Shown here: positions 14,665-23,003 of the stretch, in pieces
Layout of the letters: each line of letters begins with the position of its first letter
How positions within the stretch are numbered: the first letter of the stretch is position 1
Source of the DNA: 20CM-4-69-16 sp035637455
GTDB taxonomy: Bacteria > Gemmatimonadota > Gemmatimonadetes > Gemmatimonadales > GWC2-71-9
Assembly: GCA_035637455.1 (NCBI GenBank)
Contig: DASPXE010000188.1
Coordinates: 1 to 41,568, forward strand
DNA: 41,568 nt
Direction: 5' to 3'
The notes under the pieces: generated by a model
What the model was told of the DNA's origin: nothing
What the model saw: the letters and a program-made list of their open reading frames with translations, nothing else
The model's database searches: none
Program-made: the position numbers and the translations under genes

Positions 14665-15578
14665 CGCTCGGCGGACCCCTGTTCAGGGATGATGATGAGC
14701 ACCTGCGCGCCCGGGAAGGGCGGCAGGCCGTCTTTCAGGGGGACATCGTCGTCCCACTTCGGCACGATCGCGATGCGGGCCGTGCCGCTCCGAATCGCGA
14801 TCTTCCCGTCCCAGCGGACGAGATACCGCCGGATCCCGGCGAGTCCCTGGCCACGGCCGGGGTCGCGAAACCGGCTCACCCCCTGCACCAACGCCGCTTC
14901 CAGCGCCGCCGCGTCGCCCCAGCGGTCGCCGAACCGCTTGCCTTGGGTCGGCTCGAGGGAGTGCCGGAATCCCACGCCCGCGTCGGCCACCGCGATCACG
15001 ACCACGCGCCGGGCCAACTTGCGACGCCAGTGGTATGCCTGCACCGCCACCCACCCGCCCGTGCCGGCGTGTTCTACAATATTCTGACATGCCTCCGAAA
15101 GCGCCATAGCGAAGCCCATCGTCGCCTTCGGATCGAGGCTCAGCTCGGACGCCAGGATGGCAGAGGCGCGCTGCTGGATCTTGCTGACCACCGCGTGCAC
15201 GTCCTCGGCCGCGCGCACCGGCGTCACGGGCAACAACACTTCGCTTTCCTCCGCCGCTCTCGCCCGCGGTACCTTGCCGTGGATCTCGAACAGCTCGGCG
15301 GCCTCCCGGAAGAAGCCCGCTCGGGCCCAGTAGCTCAGCACGTCGGCGTTGGTTGGCGCGGTGAGCAGCGGCCGCTCGACCGTTCCCGCAGCGGCCGCGC
15401 GCCGGGCGGCCTGCCCCGCGGCGAGCAGCCCCACCAGGCCGTAGGGCGACGCCCATTCCGCGGCGTGCGCGTCGAACAGGAGTCGCTCGTCATCCTTGTT
15501 TGCATCGGCGAACACCCCAGCGAACTGGTCGAACGAGCGGTCGTCGAACTGCGCGGGCACCTCGACGAGGCGCGTCAT
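14661..15578 (-). CDS. STAS-like domain fused to a GHKL (RsbW-type) ATPase/kinase
   Basis: A 305-residue protein with two parts. Residues about 1-100 are STAS-like (RLLFDAHAAEWASPYGLVGLL, then an ARAGFFREA helix). Residues about 125-295 form a GHKL ATP-binding domain: N-box ALSEACQNIVEH (159-170), G1 box DAGVG (189-193) and G2 region GRGQGLAG (231-238). GHKL domains without a histidine phospho-acceptor are typical of Ser/Thr anti-sigma kinases such as RsbW. The start is ATG at 15578, overlapping the PfkB stop as ATGA; a longer upstream frame is open but adds no recognisable sequence. It is followed with overlap by a STAS protein, its likely substrate. Confidence 0.8.
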   Translation of the reverse strand: MTRLVEVPAQFDDRSFDQFAGVFADANKDDERLLFDAHAAEWASPYGLVGLLAAGQAARRAAAAGTVERPLLTAPTNADVLSYWARAGFFREAAELFEIHGKVPRARAAEESEVLLPVTPVRAAEDVHAVVSKIQQRASAILASELSLDPKATMGFAMALSEACQNIVEHAGTGGWVAVQAYHWRRKLARRVVVIAVADAGVGFRHSLEPTQGKRFGDRWGDAAALEAALVQGVSRFRDPGRGQGLAGIRRYLVRWDGKIAIRSGTARIAIVPKWDDDVPLKDGLPPFPGAQVLIIIPEQGSAER

Positions 15579-16489
15579 GCCGTCGTCAGTTTGCCGAGCA
15601 GGTGATCTCGCAGCCCGGTCGCGCCGCGGTAGGTCACGTTGCGGGCGCCCATCCGCGTGCCCCGCTGCAACGCCTCTTCCAGCGGCGCTCCGGCGAGCAA
15701 CGACGCGACGACCGTCGCCCCGAACACGTCGCCGCAGCCGGTGGGGTCGCCGGCGTCGAACGCCGGGCCGCCTGGGGCGGCGATCCGCGCCGTGCGCACC
15801 GGCCGCCCCGTGAAATACGCCGCCCCCCTGGCACCCAGCGTGACGAGCAGGGTCTGGCACCCCTGCGCCAGCGCGGCGGCGGCGGCCGCGAGCGGATCGT
15901 CCCCCAACTGCTTCATCTCCGCCTCGTTGAGCTGCGCCACGTCGAAGCAGCCGAACCAGGCTGGCGCGTCGGGGAGCGGCTGCGGGACGCGCGTCCCGTC
16001 CGACTCTTTGCCGAGGAAGAGGCTGTGCAGGTCGGCGTAGATGAACTTGCGGAAGCCGCGGCGCAGGAACTGCGCCGTCTCGACCGTCATCTCATAGCCG
16101 GAGATGAAGTTCAGGTAGAGGGCGTCCAGGTCCGCCACCTGAGGCCCGAGCTCTGGCCAGGTCCACGGGGGCACGCCGCCCGTCATCTGCTCGCAGCGGC
16201 GCTCCGACGTGTAGTACCGCAGGGTGACCCGGTTGTTGACCTCCGGCACCTCCATGAAGCGCGTGCCGGGCGCTAGGTGCCGCAGCGTGCGCAAGAAGGC
16301 GTTCGCCTTCCCAGCCAGGTCCCGTCCGACCTTGACCATGGGCACCATCAGCCAGTCGTCCGGCAGCGTAGCGTCGAGGGCGGCAAAGGCGTACGAGATC
16401 CCGCCCCATTCCTCGACCGCCGGCTGCGCGGGGTCCCGACCATAGATAGTGTCCCACACCATGGAGCCGATGACGCCCAGTCGCCTCAC
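15575..16489 (-). CDS. PfkB-family carbohydrate/nucleoside kinase
   Basis: A 304-residue cytoplasmic kinase of the ribokinase/PfkB family. The N-terminal strand GVIGSMVWDTI matches the family, and signature 2 appears as DAGDPTGCGDVFGA with the catalytic Asp near residue 252. The usual first signature (GG...N.A) is replaced by WGGISYAFAAL, so the sugar-binding face is not that of a canonical ribokinase or fructokinase. The DPTGCGD form is seen in adenosine-kinase-like members. The substrate is not predictable. The GTG start at 16489 overlaps the ROK kinase stop as GTGA, so two carbohydrate-type kinases are co-translated. Confidence 0.85.
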   Translation of the reverse strand: MRRLGVIGSMVWDTIYGRDPAQPAVEEWGGISYAFAALDATLPDDWLMVPMVKVGRDLAGKANAFLRTLRHLAPGTRFMEVPEVNNRVTLRYYTSERRCEQMTGGVPPWTWPELGPQVADLDALYLNFISGYEMTVETAQFLRRGFRKFIYADLHSLFLGKESDGTRVPQPLPDAPAWFGCFDVAQLNEAEMKQLGDDPLAAAAAALAQGCQTLLVTLGARGAAYFTGRPVRTARIAAPGGPAFDAGDPTGCGDVFGATVVASLLAGAPLEEALQRGTRMGARNVTYRGATGLRDHLLGKLTTA

Positions 16490-17451
16490 ACGCGGCCCCA
16501 CGTCCGCTGTATGAAGACGGCGGCGGCGCCGTAGACGCCCGCCGTGCCGGTGAGCTCCCCGGGCACGATGCGGCACGCGTCGACGGCGGGCTTGAAGGCC
16601 CGGCGCTTTACTTCGCCGCGCAGCGGCGCGAACAGCTTCTCGCCGGCCAGCGTCACGCCGCCGCAGATCACCACCACCTCGGGGTTGAAGATATTGATGA
16701 TATTGGCGACGCCCGTCCCGAGGAACTTCGCAGTGTCGTGGACAACTTCCAGCGCGTATTCGTCGCCGTCGTGCGCCGCTTCGTACACGATCTGTGCGGT
16801 GATTTTGGACAGATCGCCATTGACGTAGCGCGGGAGAGAGGTGTCGGCACCGGTCTCGATTCCCTCGATCGCCCGCGCCGCGATCGCAGGCCCCGACGCG
16901 TAGGCCTCGAGGCAGCCGTCGTTGCCGCACTTGCAGCGCCGACCGTTGGAATCGATAGACATGTGGCCGATCTCGCCCGCGACGTCCGAGACCCCGCGGT
17001 AGATCCCTCCCCCGAGCACGATGCCGCCCCCGATCCCCGTGCCGATCGTGAGCCCGACGACGTGGTTCGCGCCGCGCGCGGCACCGCGCCACCACTCGCC
17101 GAAGATCGCGCAGTTGGCGTCGTTGTCGAGCATCGCCGGCTTCCCGAGGGCGTGCGTCAGCCGGTCGCGCAACGGGAAGTTTGTCCAGCCGAGGTTCGGC
17201 GTGAGGAGCACGATGCCGGTCTTCGTGTTGAGCGGGCCCGGCGAGCCGATCCCCACGCCGGCGATCTCCTTGCCGCGCGCTGCTTCCATGGACGCGCGCG
17301 TGAGCTTCACGATCCGGTCGAGCACGGCTTCCGCGCCCTGCTCCGGAATCGTCGGCGCCGAGACGAGCCCCAACAGCTCTGAGCCGTCCTCGGCCACCGT
17401 GCCGACGACGATGTTGGTACCGCCGATGTCAATTCCGACGATGTAGCGCAC
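16486..17451 (-). CDS. ROK-family sugar kinase, probable glucokinase
   Basis: A 321-residue kinase. It has the phosphate-1 motif GIDIGGTNIVVG at the N-terminus, the catalytic region LDNDANCAIFGEWWRG, the loop IGTGIGGGIV, EIGHMSID, and the ROK zinc motif CKCGNDGCLEAY (about residues 172-183). There is no N-terminal helix-turn-helix, so it is an enzyme rather than a ROK repressor. It would phosphorylate glucose or a related hexose with ATP. The start is GTG at 17451, with GGAGA 3-4 nt upstream, and it overlaps the glycosyltransferase gene by 23 nt. Confidence 0.92.
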   Translation of the reverse strand: MRYIVGIDIGGTNIVVGTVAEDGSELLGLVSAPTIPEQGAEAVLDRIVKLTRASMEAARGKEIAGVGIGSPGPLNTKTGIVLLTPNLGWTNFPLRDRLTHALGKPAMLDNDANCAIFGEWWRGAARGANHVVGLTIGTGIGGGIVLGGGIYRGVSDVAGEIGHMSIDSNGRRCKCGNDGCLEAYASGPAIAARAIEGIETGADTSLPRYVNGDLSKITAQIVYEAAHDGDEYALEVVHDTAKFLGTGVANIINIFNPEVVVICGGVTLAGEKLFAPLRGEVKRRAFKPAVDACRIVPGELTGTAGVYGAAAVFIQRTWGRV

Positions 17452-18442
17452 CGGTCTCCTCGATGGCGAGCAGGACGTCCTCGACCGACAGCGATTTCAT
17501 GCACAAATGATGACCCAGCGGGCAGCTCGGCGGTCCGTGCGCCGAGCAGGGGCGGCACGGCAGCCCGTCGAGCTGAACCACCCGGTCATGCGGGCCGCGC
17601 GGCCCGAACCCGAACGCCGGCACCGTGGAGCCGAAGATCGCCACTGTCGGCGTGCCGACCGCCTGCGCAAAATGCAGCGGCGCGCTGTCGTTGGTCACCA
17701 GCACGGCGGCTCGACGGATCACTTCGACTGATTCCCGAAGGGTGAGCCTACCGCAAGCGTTGACCGCCCGTCCGCCTGACCGCCTGACCACCGCCGTTGT
17801 CCCCTCCCCGAGCGCCGCGTCTTCCGGTCCGCCCACCACCACGATCGCGGCCCGCTCCGCTAGGCGCTCCGCCACGGCGTCGTAGTACGGCCAGCGCTTG
17901 CTGCCCCAGATCGAACCGGGCGCAAGCGCCACGAAGGGCTCCCCGACGCCATGCTCTCGCAGAAACTGCTCTGTCACCGTCCGGTCGGAGATGGTCAGGA
18001 GCAGCGACGGACGCTGCGGTCTGGCGTCCCCCCCCGCCGCGGCCAGGGCGAGCAGGCGGTCGATCTCGTGATCGGTCGTAGCGCGCTGCCGCACCTCGGT
18101 GTACAGCAGGGGCCAACCGTCGCGGAATCCCACTCGCTTCGGGATCCGTGCCAGCCAGGCGAGCACCGCGGTGCGAAGCGAACGATGAGGAAGATACGCC
18201 GCCTCGTAGCGCTCCGCCCGGAGCGTCCGGGCGAGCCGAAGCAGCTGGCCGAGCCCCTGGTCCTTCGCCCGCTTGTCGTAGGGGATCACGCGGCGTACGG
18301 CCGGATGGGTCTCGAGCAGGGGTGCAGCGGCGGGGGTCGTGACGACGTCCACGGGGCCGTGTCGCTGCGCGAGCGCTTCGAGCAGCGGCGTCGTGAGCAC
18401 GACGTCTCCGAGGAAGGCCGTCTGGATGACGAGGCTAGTCAA
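17429..18442 (-). CDS. Glycosyltransferase family 9 (heptosyltransferase-like)
   Basis: A 337-residue GT-B enzyme related to WaaF/WaaC, which add heptose to the lipopolysaccharide core on the cytoplasmic face of the inner membrane. The N-terminus IQTAFLGDVVLTTPLLEAL is the family acceptor-side signature. The C-terminal donor domain has ALAPGSIWGSKRWP, VVVGGPEDAAL, and TNDSAPLHFAQAVGTPTVAIFG, then a Cys-rich CRPCSAHGPPSCPLGHHLC segment typical of these enzymes. It starts with TTG at 18442, overlapping lepA by 8 nt. Codons 17762-17786 (RRSGGRAV) lie in a microrepeat shared with the gene at 158-796. It falls in the variable loop before the conserved GRLTLRE helix. Confidence 0.92.
   Translation of the reverse strand: MTSLVIQTAFLGDVVLTTPLLEALAQRHGPVDVVTTPAAAPLLETHPAVRRVIPYDKRAKDQGLGQLLRLARTLRAERYEAAYLPHRSLRTAVLAWLARIPKRVGFRDGWPLLYTEVRQRATTDHEIDRLLALAAAGGDARPQRPSLLLTISDRTVTEQFLREHGVGEPFVALAPGSIWGSKRWPYYDAVAERLAERAAIVVVGGPEDAALGEGTTAVVRRSGGRAVNACGRLTLRESVEVIRRAAVLVTNDSAPLHFAQAVGTPTVAIFGSTVPAFGFGPRGPHDRVVQLDGLPCRPCSAHGPPSCPLGHHLCMKSLSVEDVLLAIEETGALHRRN
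17762..17786. repeat. 25-nt microrepeat inside the glycosyltransferase gene, second copy of 764-788
   Basis: The two sites match at 23 of 25 positions (GACCGCCCGTCC then CCTG and CCGCCTG) and are read in the same frame on the same strand. They give RRTGGRAV in one protein and RRSGGRAV in the other, although the proteins are unrelated. Confidence 0.65.
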
Positions 18443-20234
18443 CCTGGAGGACCGCGAGAAAGGCTTCCTGCGGAATCTCCACCGTCCCCACCTGCTTCAT
18501 GCGCTTCTTCCCCTCCTTCTGCTTCTCGAGCAGTTTGCGCTTCCGAGTGACGTCGCCGCCGTAGCACTTGGCTGTGACGTTCTTGCGCAGCGGGCGGATC
18601 GACTCGCGCGCGATCACCTTCGTGGCGATCGCGGCCTGGATCACGACCTCGAACAGCTGGCGCGGGATGAGCTCCTTGAGCTTTTCAGCGATCTTGCGGC
18701 CCCACTCGTACGCCTTGTCGCGGTGGATGATGACCGAGAACGCATCCACCGCCTCGCCGTTCAGGAGCATGTCGAGCTTTACGAGGTCGGCGGGACGGTA
18801 CTCCAGGAACTCGTAGTCCAGCGATGCGTAACCGCGGGAGATGGTCTTCAGCTTGTCGTAGAAGTCGAGGATGATCTCGCCCAACGGGAACTCCCAGCTG
18901 AACTCGACGCGCGTCGGGTCCACGTAGTGCATGCCCCGGTACACCCCACGCCGCTCCTGGCCGAGCTTCATGATCGCACCGATGTATTCGGCGGGCGCGA
19001 GAATCCGCGCTTTGACGTAGGGCTCCTCGATGTGGTCCACTTCGGAGCCGTGCGGCATGAGGCTCGGGTTCTCGACCACGTCCACCGTGCCGTCCGTGCG
19101 GTGCACGTGGTATTCCACGTTGGGCACGGTGCTGATCAAGTCCAGGTTGAACTCCCGCTCGAGCCGCTCGCGCACGATCTCCATGTGGAGCAGGCCGAGG
19201 AAGCCGCAGCGGAACCCGAAGCCGAGCGCCACCGACGACTCCGGCTCGTAGTGGAGCGAGGCATCGTTGAGCTGCAGCTTCGCGAGCGCGTCGCGCAGCT
19301 CTTCGAACTGCTCGGCGTTGGTCGGGTACAGTCCAGCGAACACCATCGACTTGATGTCACGATAGCCCGGCAGCAGAGGGATGTCCCGGTGCTCGGCTTC
19401 GAGCACCGTGTCGCCGGAGCGCGTATCCCGTACGCCCCGGGTGTTGGCGACGAAGTAGCCCACTTCGCCCGCCTCCAGCAGTTCGGTGGGCTTGTGACCG
19501 AGCTGCAGGTAGCCGACCTCGTCCACCTCGTATACGTCGTCCTTATGGGCCCCGAACGCGATCTTCATCCCCGGCGTGACCACGCCGTCGACCACCCGTA
19601 TGCTCGGGATCGCGCCGCGGTAGCGGTCATAGTACGAGTCGAAGATCAGCGCCCGCAGCGGCGCCTCGCGATTGCCCCGCGGCGCCGGTACGCGCCGCAC
19701 GACCGCTTCGAGCAGCTCGGGCACGTTCGTGCCCTCCTTCGCCGAGATGCGCAGGATCTCCTCCGGCTTCGCCCCGATGAGGTCGTGGAGCTCCCGCGCC
19801 CGGCGGTCGGGCTCCGCACCCGGCAGGTCGATCTTGTTGAGGACCGGAATGATCTCGAGTCCCGCGTCCAGGGCGAGGAACAGGTTGGAGATCGTCTGCG
19901 CCTGGATCCCCTGGGACGCGTCTACGACGAGGATCGCCCCCTCGCACGCGGCCAAAGAGCGCGACACCTCATACGTGAAGTCCACATGCCCGGGTGTGTC
20001 GATGAGGTTCAGCTCGTAGACCTGGCCGTCCCGGGCGTGGTAGCTCATCCGCACCGCATTCAGCTTGATCGTGATGCCGCGCTCGCGCTCGAGATCCATC
20101 GTGTCGAGCACCTGTTCCCGCATGAGGCGCTTGTCGAGCGTCCCGGTGAGCTCGATGAGCCGGTCGGCCAGCGTCGACTTCCCGTGGTCGATGTGGGCCA
20201 CGATACAGAAGTTGCGGATGTGGTCTTGGCGCAT
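18435..20234 (-). CDS. lepA: Elongation factor 4 (LepA), ribosome back-translocating GTPase
   Basis: A 599-residue translational GTPase of normal length. The G1 motif AHIDHGKST is at residues 13-21, then ERERGITIK, DTPGHVDF and NKIDLPGA. Domain II, EF-G-like domains III and V, and the LepA-specific C-terminal domain (AKCYGGDVTRKRKLLEKQKEGKKRMK) follow. It acts on stalled or mistranslocated ribosomes. The start is ATG at 20234 with no Shine-Dalgarno. A TATATT -10-like box only 10 nt upstream predicts a nearly leaderless transcript. It is the first gene of the 13-gene minus-strand run and is divergent from rho across a heptamer repeat. Confidence 0.97.
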   Translation of the reverse strand: MRQDHIRNFCIVAHIDHGKSTLADRLIELTGTLDKRLMREQVLDTMDLERERGITIKLNAVRMSYHARDGQVYELNLIDTPGHVDFTYEVSRSLAACEGAILVVDASQGIQAQTISNLFLALDAGLEIIPVLNKIDLPGAEPDRRARELHDLIGAKPEEILRISAKEGTNVPELLEAVVRRVPAPRGNREAPLRALIFDSYYDRYRGAIPSIRVVDGVVTPGMKIAFGAHKDDVYEVDEVGYLQLGHKPTELLEAGEVGYFVANTRGVRDTRSGDTVLEAEHRDIPLLPGYRDIKSMVFAGLYPTNAEQFEELRDALAKLQLNDASLHYEPESSVALGFGFRCGFLGLLHMEIVRERLEREFNLDLISTVPNVEYHVHRTDGTVDVVENPSLMPHGSEVDHIEEPYVKARILAPAEYIGAIMKLGQERRGVYRGMHYVDPTRVEFSWEFPLGEIILDFYDKLKTISRGYASLDYEFLEYRPADLVKLDMLLNGEAVDAFSVIIHRDKAYEWGRKIAEKLKELIPRQLFEVVIQAAIATKVIARESIRPLRKNVTAKCYGGDVTRKRKLLEKQKEGKKRMKQVGTVEIPQEAFLAVLQVD

Positions 20235-20244
20235 GTGCGGGGGA

Positions 20245-20272
20245 AATATAGCCCTGAGACGTCAGGCGTCAG
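20245..20272 (-). promoter_or_regulatory. Possible lepA promoter, with the -35 box formed by a repeat heptamer
   Basis: On the minus strand, CTGACG (20272-20267) is followed by 16 nt and then TATATT (20250-20245). The predicted start would be about 3-4 nt before the lepA ATG. The -35-like hexamer belongs to a heptamer of the repeat at 20258-20334, so the repeat may carry the promoter. Confidence 0.35.
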
Positions 20273-20334
20273 ACGTCAGACGTCAGACGTCAGAGAAGCT
20301 GCCCCCTGATATCTGATGTCTGACGTCTGATGTC
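20258..20334. repeat. Heptamer tandem inverted repeat, copy 1 (lepA-rho divergent region)
   Basis: The left arm has five 7-nt units, 20258-20292 (GACGTCA, GGCGTCA, GACGTCA three times). A loop of 14 nt follows. The right arm has four units, 20307-20334 (TGATATC, TGATGTC, TGACGTC, TGATGTC). Segment 20306-20334 matches 38430-38458 at 28 of 29 positions. Each unit is a palindromic or near-palindromic hexamer GACGTC plus one base. Confidence 0.9.
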
Positions 20335-20354
20335 TCTAGATTAGTTTTCAGTCC

Positions 20355-21422
20355 TTGCCTCCGATCACCGGCTGGTTCGACCCCGCCCCCAAGGGCGGCT
20401 ACCTGCGACTCGCGGCGAATAGCTACCTGCCGGCGAAAGGCGACCCGTCGGTGCGCCTCCCCGGCTTGCGGCGGGGCGATCTGCTCACGCTCGAGGACGG
20501 GCGGGTGCTGCGCGTCAACGGCGCGCCGCCGGGCGCCGGGCTCGCCGACCGTCCGGAGTTCGCGAAGCTCGGCGCGGTCCACCCGTCGCGGCCGCTGTTG
20601 CTCGAGACGCCCAAGGCCTCGGGCCCGCGTACCGCGGAGATCCAGCGCGTGGTGGATCTGGTGTGCCCGTTCGGCTTCGGGCAGCGGGCGCTCATCGTCT
20701 CCCCGCCGAAAGCCGGAAAGACCGTGATGCTCCAGGCGGTGGCCGAAGGAGTCACCCTCAACCACCCGGAGGCGATCCTCCTCATCTTGTTGGTGGACGA
20801 GCGGCCCGAGGAGGTCAGCGAGATGATCGATTGGGGCCGCGGCGAGGTGATCGCATCCAGCTTCGACCTGCCACACGAGCGTCACGTGGCGGTGGCCGAC
20901 ATGGTGTTCGAGCACGCGCGCCGCCAGGTCGAGCTCGGCAAAGACGTGGTGATCGTGCTCGACTCGCTTACCCGCCTCGCCCGCTCGCATAACACGACCG
21001 GACGATCGAGCGGCCGCACGATGTCCGGCGGCCTCGACGCCAACGCGCTGGCCAAGCCCAAGGCTCTGTTCGGCGCCGCGCGAGCGGTGCCCAACGGCGG
21101 GTCCCTCACCATCGTCGCGACCGCCCTGGTCGAGACCGACAGCCGCATGGACGACGTGATCTTCGAGGAGTTCAAGGGAACCGGCAACGCCGAGCTGCGT
21201 CTCGCCCGCGAGCTCGCCGATCGGCGGATCTATCCGGCGGTCGATATCGCCGCGAGCGGTACGCGGCGCGAGGAGCTCCTCGCCGACCCCGCCACCGTGG
21301 AGGCGAAACAAAAACTCCGGCGGGGCCTGGTGGGGCTCCCGCCGGAGAAGGCGGTGGACGTCCTGCTGGCGCAGCTCAGACGGACGAAGACGAACCAGGA
21401 GCTGCTGGCCCCGGCGCCATAG
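20355..21422 (+). CDS. rho: Transcription termination factor Rho, short form
   Basis: A 355-residue hexameric RNA helicase/translocase that ends untranslated transcripts. It opens with a cold-shock-like RNA-binding segment (GGYLRLAANSYLP) and lacks the roughly 45-residue N-terminal helix bundle of E. coli Rho. The motor domain has Walker A SPPKAGKT, Walker B-region VVIVLDSLTRLAR, the Q-loop region DANALAKPK and the R-loop segment FKGTGNAEL. A TAG in the same frame at 20337-20339 rules out a longer version, so the TTG at 20355 is the likely start. The gene stands alone on the plus strand and converges on the M28 peptidase gene with a 3-nt gap. Confidence 0.95.
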   Translation: MPPITGWFDPAPKGGYLRLAANSYLPAKGDPSVRLPGLRRGDLLTLEDGRVLRVNGAPPGAGLADRPEFAKLGAVHPSRPLLLETPKASGPRTAEIQRVVDLVCPFGFGQRALIVSPPKAGKTVMLQAVAEGVTLNHPEAILLILLVDERPEEVSEMIDWGRGEVIASSFDLPHERHVAVADMVFEHARRQVELGKDVVIVLDSLTRLARSHNTTGRSSGRTMSGGLDANALAKPKALFGAARAVPNGGSLTIVATALVETDSRMDDVIFEEFKGTGNAELRLARELADRRIYPAVDIAASGTRREELLADPATVEAKQKLRRGLVGLPPEKAVDVLLAQLRRTKTNQELLAPAP

Positions 21423-21425
21423 CGG

Positions 21426-22967
21426 TCAGTTCGCGCCTCCCACGATCTGCTTGTAGCTGTCCGGGTTCCACTTGGGCCGCTCGCCCGCGCTCGCCACCTC
21501 GAGGCCAAGGTAGAACACGAGCTTGACGATCCGGGCCTCCTTCTCCGCGTCGATCTTGGCCGGAGAGTCGCTCGCCTGATGATAGTCCGGGTGCGTCCCG
21601 TTGAAGAAGAACAGAATGGGGACGCCTTTCCTCGCGAAGTTGTAGTGATCCGAGCGGAAGTAGAAGCGCTCCTGCGGCCAGATGTCGTCGATCGGTGTCA
21701 TCCGCAGCTCGGGGTGGGCCGCCGCCACGCGGTCGAGCGTGGCGCCGAGGTTCGAGTGCTCCTTACCGATCACGACGATCGTGTCCTTCCAGTTGCGACC
21801 GACCATGTCGCTGTTCAGGTCGGCCACCACGTTGGCGAGCGGGACCGTCGGGTGCTCCGAAAAGAACTGGCTGCCCCAGAGGCCGCGCTCTTCGCCGCTC
21901 ACGGTCATGAAGGCGAGCGAGCGCTTGGGATGGGGAGCGAGCTTCGCGAATGCCGCGGCCATCTCGATCACGGCGGTCGTTCCCGACGCGTCGTCGTCGG
22001 CGCCGTTACAGATCGAGTCGGCGCCCTGGGCGACGCAGCCTTCCCCCGCCCCGGGCGTCCCGATGTGATCCATGTGTCCTGTGAAGAAGACGTACTCGCT
22101 CTTGAGCTTGGGGTCACTACCCTCCAGGACCCCGATCACGTTGGGCGCCGAGGCGCGGACGAGCTCGCGCTGCTTCACCAGGTAGGTGATCGTGATGGCG
22201 GGGAGCCGGCGGGCGCTCCAGCCGCTGGTCTGTGCGCGCAGCGTCGGCGGGTCGATGCCCAGCGCCGCCGCCGCCGTGGGGTCGCGGATCTCGAAGGAGC
22301 CCGCGGCGAGCTCGGTGTCCGCGGGTACGCCTTCGAGCGTGAGCGAGGGAAGCGTGGTTCGAGCCATGCGGTTCTGCCACTGTGCGTCGGGTCGATTGGA
22401 TATCACCATCCACCCAATTGCGCCGGCGCGGAGTGCCGCCATCACCCATGCCGGATTGATCGAAACCCCCTGGGCCGTCGCCGTGCCGAGGATCGCCGCC
22501 CAGGCACCCCGCACCTCCGCGCCCGCCAGCGGGTTTGCCGAGTCGGGCGTGCCCGTGAACAGCACCACCGGTCCGCTGATCTCACGCGTCGGCAGCGGCG
22601 TGAACCGCAACAGGTAGGCATCGACGCCGGGCTTCAGTGTCGCGGGCGTCGCGCCGGCGATGCGGATGGTACTGGTGGCCGTATCCACGACCCGCTGGGC
22701 GACGGTGTAGCGCTGCAGGTAGCCGCCGTTATCGCCGGCCGGCTTCAATCCGGACCGGCGGAACTGGTCGGCGACATAGCTCGCCACTTGCTCAAGCTGC
22801 GGGCTCGGCGTCGCGCGGCCGAGCATGGAGTCGTCCGCGAGGACGCCGATGTGGTGCCCCACAGCCGCGGCCGTGATCGAGTTTACGGCGCGCTGGACGG
22901 TCGCCGGAGTCTGCGCCGCGAGGACGCATGGGACGAGCAACGCACCGAGACCGAACAGCTGACGCAC
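21426..22967 (-). CDS. Secreted M28-family zinc aminopeptidase
   Basis: A 513-residue exported peptidase with an N-terminal signal peptide (residues 1-18, ending VLAAQ). A PA-like inserted domain occupies about residues 100-260. The M28 catalytic domain has all expected ligands: His in TGHMDHIG, bridging Asp in NGADDDASGT, the general-base and ligand Glu pair in SGEERGLWG, Asp in LNSDMVGR, and His in THPDYHQASDS. It would trim peptides in the periplasm or outside the cell. The start is GTG at 22967, with AGGAG 8 nt before it. An upstream hairpin at 23004-23039 separates it from the preceding gene, so it probably has its own promoter, though I could not pick one. Confidence 0.93.
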   Translation of the reverse strand: MRQLFGLGALLVPCVLAAQTPATVQRAVNSITAAAVGHHIGVLADDSMLGRATPSPQLEQVASYVADQFRRSGLKPAGDNGGYLQRYTVAQRVVDTATSTIRIAGATPATLKPGVDAYLLRFTPLPTREISGPVVLFTGTPDSANPLAGAEVRGAWAAILGTATAQGVSINPAWVMAALRAGAIGWMVISNRPDAQWQNRMARTTLPSLTLEGVPADTELAAGSFEIRDPTAAAALGIDPPTLRAQTSGWSARRLPAITITYLVKQRELVRASAPNVIGVLEGSDPKLKSEYVFFTGHMDHIGTPGAGEGCVAQGADSICNGADDDASGTTAVIEMAAAFAKLAPHPKRSLAFMTVSGEERGLWGSQFFSEHPTVPLANVVADLNSDMVGRNWKDTIVVIGKEHSNLGATLDRVAAAHPELRMTPIDDIWPQERFYFRSDHYNFARKGVPILFFFNGTHPDYHQASDSPAKIDAEKEARIVKLVFYLGLEVASAGERPKWNPDSYKQIVGGAN

Positions 22968-23003
22968 GGATGGGCTCCTGTGAAGGAAAGGGACCGAAAG
23001 CTA

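Noticed and set aside
18339..20309. A 656-codon open frame on the plus strand opposite lepA
   Set aside because: It is antisense to a textbook LepA and has biased Arg/His/Val composition with no domain. High GC removes stop codons in antisense frames.
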